Below are positions 43,672 to 54,854 of a stretch of DNA of 64,000 nt, one piece after another. The notes under the pieces are model-generated. The model was not told the origin of the DNA. It made no database searches and worked only from the letters and a program-made list of their open reading frames with translations. This DNA comes from Fusarium oxysporum f. sp. lycopersici 4287. Taxonomy: Eukaryota; Ascomycota; Sordariomycetes; Hypocreales; Nectriaceae. Positions within the stretch are counted from its first letter, which is position 1. Every line of letters starts with the position of its first letter. The stretch covers positions 2,125,453 through 2,189,452 of the forward strand of contig NC_030995.1 in assembly GCF_000149955.1 (NCBI RefSeq). The letters run 5' to 3'. A program made the position numbers and the translations under genes.

Positions 43672-44694
43672 ATGGACGTCCTTCTGTCCCTCCCAATAAT
43701 ATCCTACCTCCTCTCCCCCGCCTCAGCATCATGGTCCACATCCCTCAACATCTTCTTCTTCTACGTCCAGTGGACGACGTTCGTCCTAACCCACACGCCC
43801 TTCCGCGTGCGCCTCATCGGCTCCCTCGCAACGCGCATAATTCTATTTCTCATACCGTCGCTGGTATCATTACTCTTTGACACGGGTGTGCCAAGCATCG
43901 CTGAGTCGATCAAATTTGGCGGCCGTGCTTCGCTTGCCCCGCGGGATGCGCGCTTGCTTACGCGACAGTTGGGTCTCGTGTTGGTGAACCTTTTGTGCGT
44001 GACGTTGCTGGAGGGCGCGTCGCATTTGGCGTTTAGATATGTCGTTGGTGAGAATGATTTTAACCCGACGGCGTTACTGCCTTTGCCGTGGCAGTTGGCG
44101 AAACATTTGGTGCTTATGATGACGGGGCGTGAGGTGTTGACTTATTACATTCATCGCAATCTTCTTCACTCCAGCGGCGCAATTGGAAGACTTCACAAAC
44201 GCTTCAGTCACGCACGATCAGCAGCGCCGTACAGTCTTCTCGTATTTGCAGATCACCCAATCCCCTTTCTTCTCCATCATTTCTTCCCAATGTACCTCCC
44301 AGCCATCGCCCTGCGCCCTCACATGGTAACGTATTTCCTCTTCCTTGCGCTCTGCACGGTTGAAGAGACAATCACCACGTCAGGGTACAGTGTCGTCCCT
44401 GGCATAATCATGGGTGGAATGACGCGTCGCAGAGCGATTCATTACGCGAGCGGAGGCGATTGCAATTTCGGTGCCTGGGGAGTTCTGGACTGGGCGAACG
44501 ATACGGGAAGGGGGAGGGATGTACTCGATGATGTGAGGGCTGAGGCTGAGAAACATAACGTCAAGGAGAGGTCGGCGGATAAGTTGGATAGCGGTGTGAG
44601 TGCTCTTCAGGGAGGGATTGACAAATTGACGAATGGAGATGATGGCGGTAAGAGGAGGAGTTCGCGATTGCGATCAAAACGCGCCGGCAATTGA
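43672..44694 (+). CDS. Sterol desaturase/fatty-acid hydroxylase superfamily protein, degenerate third His box
   Basis: One exon, 340 residues, with four or five hydrophobic segments (about 5-35, 55-70, 100-125, 140-160, 225-250). Di-iron His motifs of the superfamily: YYIHRNLLH (HxxxH) and LHKRFSH (HxxxH) are present, and a FADHPIPFLLHHFFP segment follows. The last box, normally HDxHH before the NFG sequence, reads IHYASGGDCNFGAWGVLDW, keeping only the first His. NFGAWGVLDWAND is the usual downstream element. The superfamily hydroxylates or desaturates lipids in the ER using two iron ions held by eight His. Loss of most of the third box could alter or abolish catalysis. The C-terminus is a charged tail (GGKRRSSRLRSKRAGN) suggesting cytosolic exposure. 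Family assignment is good; activity is doubtful. Confidence 0.82.
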   Translation: MDVLLSLPIISYLLSPASASWSTSLNIFFFYVQWTTFVLTHTPFRVRLIGSLATRIILFLIPSLVSLLFDTGVPSIAESIKFGGRASLAPRDARLLTRQLGLVLVNLLCVTLLEGASHLAFRYVVGENDFNPTALLPLPWQLAKHLVLMMTGREVLTYYIHRNLLHSSGAIGRLHKRFSHARSAAPYSLLVFADHPIPFLLHHFFPMYLPAIALRPHMVTYFLFLALCTVEETITTSGYSVVPGIIMGGMTRRRAIHYASGGDCNFGAWGVLDWANDTGRGRDVLDDVRAEAEKHNVKERSADKLDSGVSALQGGIDKLTNGDDGGKRRSSRLRSKRAGN

Positions 44695-44795
44695 ATGAGG
44701 TCCATTCTTCCAATTGACATTAAAGTCGTTTCCCAGCAAATAACGTGCAGCCATCTAAGTGTACAAACTCCCATCCGTCCCATTGCTTGATCCAT

Positions 44796-46947
44796 CTATT
44801 TATATCCCATCTTCTTCGCAAACCAGCTGAGCGTTTCAATGCCGCTCTGAACTCTCATGCCAATTCTAGTATCCAGCACAAAGGTCTCCCATACCTTGGC
44901 GACATCCATTTGCTTCACACACTCATCGTACTTCTCCCGTCTGTACGCCGCAATCTCATCGGGTGTGCCCTCGGGAGGATTGCAGCACTCTGACCATGCG
45001 ATGGCGCCCTTTTCGTACACTGCCGCGGCGAGAACGTAGTCGTCCTTGGTCGGGCCCTTGAATGCGAATCTACCTTTGTTAGTCGAAGTGATGCAATGTG
45101 GAATGTTGAACTTGAACTTACCGGTCAAACTTGAAGACATGCGTCTCCAATAAGTCCCTTGCCTCGGCAAACTTCTTCTGGTTGCGGAACAACGATGCGC
45201 TGACGAGCGCCCACGCTCCCATCTCATCAACCTCAGCCTTGATCTTATCCACCACCTCCGTCTTAGCAGTACATCTGTCCCAGCTCATCCCCCCAACTGC
45301 TTTCTCAAGCTCAGCGGGCCCCATGCGCTTGATGGTGTTCCACATGTAACTCATCTCCAACGCGGGACTGGGTCCAATCGCATCAGCAAGATCGACGCCA
45401 AAGCTCTTAGCGCGGTCCTCCCACTTCTGTATCTTGCGCTGAACAAATACTTCGAACGGTAACTGGCGCGCCATAAAGCGCTTCTTACCCGCTACACCTG
45501 GCGCCTTACGTAGGTATTCTTCCGCTTTGGCTTTTTGGCGGCGCGCCTCATCTTTGTCCCCGGCGGCTACGGCGTCGCGGTAGAGTTCGACGGAGGCGAT
45601 GCCTGCCATGTAGTAGTACAGCGCGTGACTCCAGTCGTTAAGCTCGAGGCATCGCATGAATGAGTCGCGCATAAGAGGCCAGTCCTGGATTGCCATTGAA
45701 TTGAGCGAGAGCTCAAAGTTATTGAGTGCTGTGACCTGCTTCATCTTGGACTCGCCGCCGGTGGTGAGAACATCAACGGCTTTGGGGAGGTCTCGCTCAT
45801 TGCTGTGCAGTCGCGCCTCTTCAATGAGCCAGAGTCGCGAGTCGGGATATCGAGAGCGCATCGATGCAAGAAGCTTCTCACATTTTTCGCGTGGAGGCCC
45901 TACAATCTCAGCACCCTCGTCAAAATCCTTCGCATCGGGGAGGATGTCGACTGCGCCGAGAAGAGCGTTGTAGTAAGACAACAGGACAAGACCAGCGATG
46001 GCGCCATTGACGTTGGCGTAAGCAGTGGAGCGCCAGAGCATACGAACGCCACGCTCACGATCACCACGGAAGCCAACGACGGAAAGAAGACGAGTGAAAG
46101 CGGGAGGAACGAGGGTCAACATGAGAAGGATCATACCAAAACACATATTGGCCCCAGAGTGGACAAAGATGTCCAGAGGGTTTTCAAGAAGAACAGAGTC
46201 GGACTCAGTAGGCTTGGATCGAGCTTCACGCAGGGGTGCACCTTCATCGATCTTCTCGTCCTCCATGCTTGACGAGCTTGAAGAGTCCCCGTTCGCAGGT
46301 GTCTGGGTACCAGAAGCCGACTCAATATCAAGCTTCTCCATGCTCTTGTCCAATTCAGTAGCTGGTTTAGCAGATAGCGATGCCTCTGAAGTTGATTGAG
46401 GCATATCCTTGAGTGTTTTCGCCTCAGCCTCAATAATGGCATCAAGCGTCATGAATGCCTTGCGAAGCTTGAGAAAACTCTTCATCGCATCGATGAGACT
46501 TTCATGCAAAACACCCACCACAGCGCCCATGAGCTGCGTCTCCGCACGAACGAGCTCGAATTCTGTACCGGGAGGATACAATTTACTCCCCGCACGAGCT
46601 TTGCCATGCTTCTGAGCCTTCTTGTAGTCCGCCCAAGCTTTCGCTTCACACTCATCGAGCTTGGTGGTTGTCTCGGTCATGACGGCTTTTTCAAAGCCCA
46701 GCACGGAGCGCATGAAGATAGTGACTGCCAATCCTAGCTGGTGAAAGGACGAGTCTCCCGTCTGCAGCTTCTCCCATGCTCCGTCGATATCGTCGTTCAT
46801 TATGAGACCGCACGATGCCATGGCGTCGTCAATGTCCTCCATCTCCCGGGCCATGTTATCCTTGGTGGTGATTGAACCAGCATCGCTGTTGGCTTCAGTG
46901 GCAGGCGTCGCGGTCCCAGACCGGAACCAACCCGCTAAACGACTCAT
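44796..46947 (-). CDS. IML2: Inclusion body clearance protein IML2
   Basis: Two exons, 46947-45122 and 45069-44796 (52-nt intron), give 699 residues. The family domain (IML2/TTC39) is recognised from DIDDAMASCGLIMNDDIDGAWEK through the TPR-like helices: GLAVTIFMRSVLGFEKAVM, FELVRAETQLMGAVVGVLHES, AGAN..FGMILLMLTLVPPAF, LLSVVGFRGDRERGVRMLW, YPDSRLWLIEEARL and NDWSHALYYYMAGIASVEL. The last exon holds KGPTKDDYVLAAAVYEKG and the terminal LSWFAKKMGYK. An acidic Ser-rich loop (~205-260, SSSSSMEDEKIDEG) is inserted between helical blocks. In yeast Iml2 works with lipid-droplet and mitochondrial-associated factors in clearing inclusion bodies. Stop codon and exon join are consistent and length is usual. 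It is convergent with the desaturase-like gene, 101 bases apart. Confidence 0.92.
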
Positions 46948-49744
46948 TTTGATGAATCTTTAGAGTCGAATTGACTGAGTGAAATTGTGATGGAAGGGTA
47001 TTCTGGTGATATACGCGCGAATTGATGCTGAGCCTCGAATGCTGACGTCTTAGGCTGAATGAGGGATCTTGAGCCCCTCTTTGTGGCGTTTACCCCGATG
47101 CTGACAGAAGAGACGGGACCATCCGCTTCAGATCCTAGAATAATAACATGCAGATATGCAATGCTTTGTAGGAACGAAGCTTAATGATAGGAAGTGAGAG
47201 GTTTTTGAGGGTGAGTGAGAGAAAAACCACTCGTAAGGTTGAGGTCAAAAATTCAGTTCCACCTCATCATAGCTTCTGCTTATGCAGGTAAACTAAGCCT
47301 GCTAAGCTACCTGCCCCCACCATATCCGCGGAGTTTAGGCGGGCTTACGCATGAGCTCGGGGCCAATCGGAGCTTGAGACTGACATCATCAGTTGTTGAT
47401 ACAACTCCAGCTTTGGATAATGATCTTGTGCATTTATCCAGCTTGATAAAAAAAAAAAATTGCATTGTATTTCCTATCATCATTCTCTTATTTTTGACTC
47501 TGTTCTGTTACAGGCAAGCTTGTGAACGTTTTGTTCTTTGTTCACCGGCTCGTATCTTATCTCCGTCCAGAGTCAATCGCCACGTAAGGTATCTCGTTGA
47601 CGGATATCGGAGAACAAGAGGGTCCGTCAATTTGATCGTCCCGGCTTTTTCGGATACTCGGAACGGACGACTCTCCCGTGCTTATTCTATAGATTACCGA
47701 AGTAATTGCCAATGGTATTTAAAGGCTCAGTAGATTGAACACTCCATGCATGAACTCCGACGCCTCCGGTGTGTTCGAGTTGCGTCATTAAGCTTGTGGT
47801 TCGTTGAGTTCCCTGGTCTCGAGAGCTAACGAAACCAAAGTAATCGGTGCCTGCCCTCATGTGTGTCAGGCTAACCCTCCTCCACGGTATATTGTAGAAA
47901 GCGAAAATGATGTACTCATATTTGGCTGTATCAAATATTCTTTTGAGAGACATCAATACTGCTGCATGTGGTCTTGACTTCTGTATAAGAGGTAAAGCGA
48001 GCTTTCAATTTCTGGATGATAGTCAACGTCCTTAGACATTGCATCTCTTCTGTTAAGCTAGTTTCCCAGAGACACAAACAGAAGGAAGCAGGGCTGTCGA
48101 GCAGAAATGTTCAAAGGTTGTGAGCCTTGACCTCCTCGGCCATCCTTCTGTCGAAGGAGTTGATTGCTTACTATGCCGTTTCTTATATCTTGCATGCCTT
48201 TTGCCATGACTGCATGGAGGATCATGAGAAAAGGGCCTGCCTCGGTATGTGGGCTACAATACAGTTTGATACCTGACGTTGCATATCACAGAGAACCGCA
48301 TTGTCGGGGAATATGCCTCGATTCTCCTTTTCGATTCCTCAGCAATGTTGCAACGACGTTGATAGCCAAGAAGGCCGCAGACGAATATGAGCCAAGACAG
48401 CATACACGAAGCCTCGGGAATTTAGGGTACTCAACTACTAAACCCAGCCCTAGGCTTGACCGGGGGAAACATTAAAGCTTTAGGTGAGTTAAATAAAGCT
48501 TGTCGCCTATGACAATAGCAGATTGAAGATTTAGATCAGAGTTATAATAATGGTTAGGTAAAGACGCCACCAGCCAAAGATCCGCAGCGATAAATAATGA
48601 GAGTCCGAGAGAGGCTGAGTTGTTCCGGAAATAACTCGCAATGGACGCCCAGATGGGCGATGCAAGTGCTCTAGCCAAAGATGGCTAGATGAAGTCGATC
48701 CTTTCATCAGCCGGAGGCTCTGAACACCCAAAGACAAGCAACTTCTATCCTAAGATGCCTAGACACATGAAAGTACTTGGTTTGTGAGAATTTCGGGTAT
48801 ATGAAGATATTTGTCCATAAGATAAGAACTCAAGCTGTTATAAAACCTGTCGGATTTAACTGTAGTTTCCCGGCGTCTTGGTTGAATAGTAAAGCTTCCC
48901 AAGTCTCGGGACCAAGAAGGATCGCAACAGGGAGACCAGAACCAATCACACGAGCGCGAAGTCAGATCCCCCCAACATCGCATGCATTAGTGAGGCCGAG
49001 TGAGAGTGAATACGAGACAAGAGGAAAAGTTGAGAGACAGTCGGTATTTCCATGAGATTATGATGACTATTGAGTAGTTGAGTACCTACTGCCACGAAGG
49101 TCAAGAAGCTCCAGCGAAACGACTGTTAAGGAATCTTCATCTAGAGTGCAATATCGAGAGCTGAGTGAGATGAAACATCTTTGATAGGGTTGTCGATCCT
49201 AGCGTCTTGAAACCGGGGGGCTGAGGCACCGAAGGAAGCGGGCCTCTGATTGCACCGGACCATTTAGTGATCACCTCACTGCCGTCTTAGCAGGGATGGT
49301 CCATGTTGATGTCTTGTTTTCTACTGAGGAAACGCTCGACTTCGGAGACTGCGTGAAGGATGCCTTGAGAGTTTGTCGCAATAACGACTGAAAGGTGTAT
49401 ATCTTCAAGATCATCGCATGTCGCAAATCTATACACACTTCCTTTGAAGATGGTTTAATCAGCAATACTCCTCATCTACACAGCCTGTTGACAACGGGGG
49501 CCAATATCTGTCTGACACACCAAGCCACTCACTAGCAGATACTAGATGAAGGGCGAGGCTCATTCCCGCTTCTTAATTAAGGACATTTGCAGGATGTCGA
49601 TCCTTGTCATGCACCACTGCGCCCATCAGAGAAGGATCAACGGGTAAGCTATAAGATGTGATAATCCTTTGTGTCGCGTGTCGTCTTTCCTTCGCTTCCT
49701 TTCTCTCCTCCGCATCATAGCGTTTCGTCATTACAAAGTGAAAG
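46948..49744. other. Gene-poor region, no gene supported
   Basis: About 2.8 kb. The part near 46948-47200 is the IML2 promoter. A 172-codon plus-strand frame at 47215-47733 has no family motif and odd composition, so I do not call it. T/A-rich tract at 47449-47459. No RNA gene or clear repeat found. Confidence 0.4.
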
Positions 49745-50564
49745 ATGGCGACTCGTCGATTACTTGCCATAGTGGCATTTCTAGCTTTTCATCAGATAGT
49801 GAGCGCTGCATTCACAAACCCGCCACCGAGCGACTCGAGTATAAATAATCCTCACTATAAGCTGGGAGAGGAGATCAAGATCACTTGGGAGACAGATGCG
49901 GAGTTTACTGATCTTACAATGTGGCAAACCGACACTGGGAAGAGATACAACCTACAATGTAAGTTTATTAAAAGTGAGTGGTGAACTGTTGGTTGACCAT
50001 GTACCAGCAAACAGCAAATCGAAGGAGTACATATGGATTGCATCATATCAAGGCATCGACCCCGCGGACGGAAACTCATTTAGTCTCTGGCTTTTCAAGA
50101 CAGGCGATACAGGAGCTCTTTTCTCAAGCCATACATTCAACATCACCGATCCCTCGTCAGCAACTACTTCAGCGCCAACGGGTACACGAACAAACAAACC
50201 GAACCCCAAGACAAAGACTTCCAGCGAAGCAAGTGAAACGACTAGCGATAGTGCGGCCACTGCTTCGTCGACAAACGAGCCGTCGTCCGGGCTATCCACG
50301 GGAGCAACTGCCGGAGTGGCTGTAGGCGCTGTTGCTGGAGCATTTCTCATTGCCGGCGCTGGTTTCATGCTCTGGAGACGAAGACGGGCAAACAAGGCTG
50401 CACCCTCTGCACTTGCGGCAGAAGATGGGCCGAAATATGGATATGCACCGGTCGAAGCACCGAACGATAACGCTGCGAGACATGGACCATGGGAAATGGG
50501 AGGGTCGCCTACGCATTTCACGCATGAGTTGCCAGCCGATAACACGGTACAGCATCGACCATGA
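49745..50564 (+). CDS. Secreted-type single-pass membrane protein, Ser/Thr-rich
   Basis: Two exons, 49745-49958 and 50008-50564, with a 49-nt intron (GTAAGT...CCAG), give 256 residues. Splicing fuses KRYNLQ to SNSKSKEYIWIASYQG and removes the frame clash seen in unspliced DNA. Signal peptide: RLLAIVAFLAFHQIVSAA. The ectodomain (~22-120) has FTNPPPSD, NPHYKLGEEIKITWETDAE and DGNSFSLWLF, a compact Ig-like/sensor-type module common in Sordariomycetes. A Ser/Thr-rich stalk (~125-165) should be O-glycosylated. One helix, TAGVAVGAVAGAFLIAGAGF, is followed by WRRRRANK, giving an extracellular N-terminus. The short cytosolic tail is Pro/His-rich. This architecture resembles fungal cell-wall sensors (WSC/Mid2 style) but lacks their Cys pattern. 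The function is unknown. Confidence 0.8.
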
Positions 50565-50666
50565 ACGGGAACAGGAGTACGGAGTTCGGATATATACCAT
50601 CCATTCACCATTATTTATAGAAATCTTATAAGTTTGTAATCTCGCATTTTCTTTCAATGTTCTCTG

Positions 50667-51440
50667 CTATAAGTTTCGGCTATCAGAACTCGTCTTGATT
50701 GAGGAGCCAACCGTCCTCTTCCCAGCCATATCATAGTCCGGATCTTCTGGAACAGGCCATCCAAACAAATCAATCAGCCTCTCCCTTATATTCTCATAGT
50801 TTGCCCCAATCCGCAAGACACGTTCATTATCCAGGTCCAAGATAGTCCCAGCTCTTCCATACAAGTGCCACTTCTGTCGACCATAGTTAACAACCAAATC
50901 AGCTGCTTTAATAATCTCAGGCTCAATGTCTTCAACTCGAAATTTCTGCCCCTGATCCGTCAAGTTGGCACTGCTGCCCACCATCACTAAACCATTCTCA
51001 TCGTTTAGCCGCGAAAGTTCACGTGAAAAAGGACCTTCCCCTATGGCGAAGCCTAAAGTACCATTCTTTACGACCCGCTCGACATTCGGAATAAGTTCTG
51101 CCGCTGACTCTTTCATTTTTCCAACGAAAGCAACTGTCAAACCTAATTCTTCCGTAAATGTTCGAACGATGGTGTATTTCCCATCTGGAAGATCATATAG
51201 TCGCGTGAGAAGGTCGTATGTTCCGATGACGCCCATGGAATGTCCTGCTTTACGCCTCTTAGCGGTAAAGATACGCTCGATCGCATCGACGCTTGCGGCC
51301 ATCATGCCGTATCCGACATCGGTTGGGCCAATGATGACGCCGCCGTTTTTCAAAACTTCGAAGGCCCTGATAGCGTCACGTTTTGCATCTGGAAGCTCAC
51401 TGGGCCGAGGTGTCACTCGAGATGAGGTGTTACTAGTCAT
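50667..51440 (-). CDS. YrdC/Sua5-domain protein
   Basis: Single exon. From the chosen Met (MTSNTSSRVTPRPSEL, 51440) the protein has 257 residues. A TATATA string at about 51621-51626 lies only ~20 bases before an alternative upstream ATG at 51605, too close for that ATG to sit in a leader, so the inner start is preferred. The domain spans ~30-225: GVIIGPTDVGYGM (PT(D/E)..YG), FTAKRRKAGHSMGV (KR...), TVAFVGKM, GFAIGEGP, VGSSANLTDQGQKF (SAN signature), YGRAGTILDLD and VLRIGANY. The YrdC fold binds ATP and nucleic acid; Sua5 makes threonylcarbamoyl-adenylate for tRNA t6A. The classical PTxTxYGL and KxR-P motifs are diverged, and no SUA5 C-terminal domain is present, so this is likely a paralogue rather than the main t6A enzyme. 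Role open. Confidence 0.82.
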   Translation of the reverse strand: MTSNTSSRVTPRPSELPDAKRDAIRAFEVLKNGGVIIGPTDVGYGMMAASVDAIERIFTAKRRKAGHSMGVIGTYDLLTRLYDLPDGKYTIVRTFTEELGLTVAFVGKMKESAAELIPNVERVVKNGTLGFAIGEGPFSRELSRLNDENGLVMVGSSANLTDQGQKFRVEDIEPEIIKAADLVVNYGRQKWHLYGRAGTILDLDNERVLRIGANYENIRERLIDLFGWPVPEDPDYDMAGKRTVGSSIKTSSDSRNL

Positions 51441-52000
51441 TCTGTCGATGGGGCGCACAGTAGTAAGACTAGTCGAGAGTAGTGGCTGTGAGCTTATGAT
51501 TACAACGGAACTTTGAGTGGTGAGGGAAGATGCAAATGTTTCTATGAAATTTCTGACTCCGAGTTTTGAGTATGAATAAACATCAAACATTTGAGAGGTA
51601 AGCACTATTCACTTAGCTTATATATACTGAAGCGATTAGGTCTGTCATGTGATAGCAGCGCTCTCACTTTGGGTAGGCATTTCGACAAGTCTCACGCCGG
51701 AACAGACGGCATGCAGATCAATTCATCAAGTCCGATAAAACAACGCCATGGCCACAATAGTACGCTTTGATGCCACCCAAAATGTCCGATCGTTCCAAAA
51801 ATTCCAAGTGCAAATCATTCATCGGTTACTTTGCATAACTAGTGACCTGTTATTACTGGAGCATATTTGATCTCATGGCATTTATGCGGAGGTAAGTCGA
51901 CATTTATATTTCATCCTAGACCGTAACATTAAGGTGAAGCCCATACACACCTCGTGGAGGAGTTTTTAATTGCACTCTGAATAAGTAAATATTCTAAGAC
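51441..52000. other. Intergenic region, no gene seen
   Basis: Promoter of the YrdC-domain gene and 3' flank of the next minus-strand gene. The TATATA string near 51621 is described with the YrdC gene. Confidence 0.45.
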
Positions 52001-52774
52001 TTATCTAAGTCTCGAAAAGCCAACATCCAAACTCCAAAGACCAACGACTCCGATCTCCTTCTTCTGGTTCTGCATCCGTCCAGCTCGTTTCTGTTCCGCA
52101 TGGGCCTTGCGATAGGACGTGATTAACTCCCTGAGAGTCATCGAACTCTTAGGAGAACTAGCCTCGGCATGAATATCTTCATCCTTAGCCGTGGAATCTT
52201 TCGTCTGTTCGATATCCACACCATCCTCAACCTCTTCCCTTGGACGAACCTCGTCCTCCTGGGTAGCTTCGGTCTCGGCCATCTCATCAGCGGTGATATA
52301 ATCGTCTGAATCATCGTCTTCAAGAGTTTCACCCATAGCTTCGGCAGCCTCCCGAGCCTCTGTCTTTTTCATAATCGCAATCCAACGAGGCAAGTTCCTC
52401 TTCATGTATCCCAAAACCAAACCCTCTTTCTTCTCCCAGTTATACGGCCAAGTCTCCTCCCAGGGAACCTCAGCACGACGCTTAGAAAGACGAACCAAGT
52501 CATCCACATCGACACCAATCTCGATAAGCCTCTTCACCGCGGCATCGTGCTGGACTGGGTCATGGGTCTCTAGATGGTTGATGAAACGGATGACCTGGCG
52601 GGCGCCGAAGCTGGTGTTGATGATCCTCTTGCGACAAGGCTCGTAGTCTGTGTGGTCGAGGGGATAGAGAGATGCTTTCGAGAAGGTATGATCCTCATCT
52701 AGCTCAATGGGGCTAGGGAGACGGAGCAGAGAAGAGTGGCTGCTTCCACTGGCGTTTCGGCTGTGATAAGACAT
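52001..52774 (-). CDS. Hypothetical protein, charged with acidic central region
   Basis: One exon; the preferred start MSYHSRNASGSSHSS (52774) gives 257 residues, and an in-frame ATG 63 bases upstream is also possible. The N-terminal 110 residues look folded: SIELDED-like acidic turn, YEPCRKRIINTSFGARQVIRFINHLETHDP, AVKRLIEIGVDVDDLVRLSKRR, then PWEETWPYNWEKKEGLVLGYMKRNLPRW. Residues ~150-205 are strongly acidic (LEDDDSDDYITADE). The C-terminus is basic with SLDVGFSRLR. No transmembrane segment or signal. I do not recognise a family; the aromatic-rich WPYNWE block may be useful for a search. Confidence covers that it is a gene (long frame with sensible codon use), not any function. Confidence 0.65.
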   Translation of the reverse strand: MSYHSRNASGSSHSSLLRLPSPIELDEDHTFSKASLYPLDHTDYEPCRKRIINTSFGARQVIRFINHLETHDPVQHDAAVKRLIEIGVDVDDLVRLSKRRAEVPWEETWPYNWEKKEGLVLGYMKRNLPRWIAIMKKTEAREAAEAMGETLEDDDSDDYITADEMAETEATQEDEVRPREEVEDGVDIEQTKDSTAKDEDIHAEASSPKSSMTLRELITSYRKAHAEQKRAGRMQNQKKEIGVVGLWSLDVGFSRLR

Positions 52775-53567
52775 GGTGGTTGATGTTAGGAGTGTTGTGG
52801 ATGCGAATTCGAACGATATCTGCAATTGTTGATTCAAGTCTGAATGTCAGAGAGACTTGTTGACCTATAAGAATTGTATGGGTTTGAGTCGTTTTTTATA
52901 TCAAGAAACCCGCGGGAATATGTTCTTTGTCAAGTTACCCGAACAATCTATAACTAACACAACTGAACATGCACAAGAGGCGATGCAAGTATTATTTGAC
53001 AATGCGAACAGTGTTTATTCACAAAAGCAAAGATGGAACAAAAAAACAAAAACAAAAAAAAACACGGAACATGCTCGCTGGCGATACCTTGTTGGAGGAA
53101 CAGCCGAAACAATGTCTTTGGACAATGTGAAGCATCAAAAAGGCTCAAAAAAAAAAAAAAAAAAAGGGGGACAATGGAACACAAGACCTGAAAGAAAACA
53201 TTTGTAGTAATGCAAGGATTTACAGGCCAATGTCAAGATCAGGATCTCCCGCCTTTGTTTTTTGTGCACAAACAGTCTTAGATCTTTTTGCTTCAACATC
53301 AAAGACTATATTCCCACATCTTATATCAATCTTGCTCAATAATTGAACCACTCAGCTTGATAGATTAGTGCACAATGCCCATACTGTAGACTAAGATGGT
53401 TAATGAAATCAGTCGACCTTGACAGACCTGTAGCTGGATCAAGATCGCGGGAGATAGATCAAGATTTAGGACATAAGAAAGCAAAAATATGGTTCCGTTG
53501 CAAGATCTAGAGTAAATAGGTCCGCCGTGAACATTTAGTGTCTTGTCTACTACTGATAAACCCTTCG
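52775..53567. other. Intergenic region, no gene seen
   Basis: Contains A-rich runs (about 53040-53060 and a run of over 15 A near 53148-53165). Otherwise nothing recognised. Confidence 0.45.
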
Positions 53568-54854
53568 TTAAACAAGATCACTCTCCTTTACCAAAATGTC
53601 CCGATTCACCTCACCGATATCCCTCAGTCCAGCCAAGTGCATGTTCATAGTCAAATCACCACACAGCGCTCTCAGAACATGCCTTACACCATCTTCACCA
53701 CCCAACGCCAAACCATAAGCATAAGGCCGTCCAACAAGAACACACTTCGCTCCCAGGGCAATAGCCTTCATGATATCAGCACCGCATCTGATACCACTAT
53801 CAAAGAAGATATCAAGCTTATCCCCAACAGTGTCGACAATTCGCGGAAGCATGCCTAGACTGCTAGCTCCACCATCTTGTTGGCGACCGCCGTGGTTGCT
53901 CACTACGATTCCCTGAACACCCACCTCAACACACTTCTTGGCATCATGAACACTCTGAATTCCTTTGAGGACAATGGGACCGTCCCAGTGCTTTTTTAAG
54001 AACTCAACGTCTTCCCAGGAATGGGAATGACCGGGGAATACGATCTTGGCCCACTCTCTCGCCGCGTCACCGAGACTAGCTCCAGCGGATCCGCCCTGAG
54101 CTGCTTGATAGACTCCACTCACTGCATCAGTGATATCATAGCCGTGCTTCTCCTTGAACTTCTTTTGAAAAACAGGATCTGTCAGGCCGATTTCGACACC
54201 AATGTGATCTGGGTGGATGAAGGGGTTGTAGCCATTGTCTAGATCGCTCGGACGCCAGCCGAGGACGTAAGTGTCGAGAGTGACGAAAAGTGCCGTATAG
54301 CCGGATGCTTTGGCGCGGTTGAGCATCGAGATGGTTATGTCGTCGTGTTCACGGCTAGGCCAGTAGAGTTGAAACCATCGAGGTGCGTCTTTGCCATTTG
54401 CTGCTGCAACATCTTCGATACTTGTGCTCGAAGCTGTGCTAAGAGTATACGGAACTCTAAGCGATGCAGCAGCCCGAGCAGTAGCGGCTTCACCCTCGGG
54501 GTTGAATATCTTCTGGACCCCAATGGGTGCAATTGCCAGCGGAAAGGGAAGCTTCTGGCCAAGGACCGTCGTAGAAGTATCAGCGAACTGCTCATTGCCA
54601 TCCTCATCCCTGCGACTAGGCACGAGGCGATTCGGAACTATTGACCAGCGAGAAAAAGCCGTCAGGTTGTTCCTGTAAGTCGAGCCACTGCCACAATTTC
54701 CATGGATGTAGCCCCAAGAAGTTGCAGATAGAGTCTCTTTCGCCAAAGGCTCCCATTGGGAGGTCTGAAAGGTAAATGCAGGACGAGCAAAATGAAGACC
54801 GGCGTCAAAAATAGATTTCTCGTAGCTGAGAACGTCAGCGCTTGAAGAAGTCAT
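53568..54854 (-). CDS. FMN-dependent alpha-hydroxyacid oxidase (lactate 2-monooxygenase-like)
   Basis: One exon; start MTSSSADVLSYEKSI (54854) gives 428 residues. The TIM barrel of the FMN hydroxyacid family covers ~80-410. Landmarks: LPFPLAIAPIGVQKIF (phosphate/FMN loop), YTLSTASSTSIEDVAAANG, RWFQLYWP (QLY strand with FMN contacts), ALFVTLDTYVLGWRPSDL (Thr-Leu-Asp), PIVLKGIQSVHDA (the Lys that stabilises FMN) and IVVSNHGGRQQDGG, where the His and Arg act in proton removal and carboxylate binding. DSGIRCGADIMKAIALGAK and GRPYAYGLA complete it. There is no cytochrome b5 domain, so it is not an L-lactate dehydrogenase of the Cyb2 type, and the insertion at GYNPFIHPDHIGVEIGLTD resembles lactate 2-monooxygenase. 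The substrate among lactate, mandelate and related acids is unresolved. The regulator at 55.4-57.9 kb is next upstream, same strand. Confidence 0.9.
   Translation of the reverse strand: MTSSSADVLSYEKSIFDAGLHFARPAFTFQTSQWEPLAKETLSATSWGYIHGNCGSGSTYRNNLTAFSRWSIVPNRLVPSRRDEDGNEQFADTSTTVLGQKLPFPLAIAPIGVQKIFNPEGEAATARAAASLRVPYTLSTASSTSIEDVAAANGKDAPRWFQLYWPSREHDDITISMLNRAKASGYTALFVTLDTYVLGWRPSDLDNGYNPFIHPDHIGVEIGLTDPVFQKKFKEKHGYDITDAVSGVYQAAQGGSAGASLGDAAREWAKIVFPGHSHSWEDVEFLKKHWDGPIVLKGIQSVHDAKKCVEVGVQGIVVSNHGGRQQDGGASSLGMLPRIVDTVGDKLDIFFDSGIRCGADIMKAIALGAKCVLVGRPYAYGLALGGEDGVRHVLRALCGDLTMNMHLAGLRDIGEVNRDILVKESDLV

Noticed and set aside
47215..47733. 172-codon frame upstream of IML2
   Set aside because: It contains an A tract and mixed hydrophobic runs with no motif, and it starts within the likely IML2 promoter zone. 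It was not supported as a gene.
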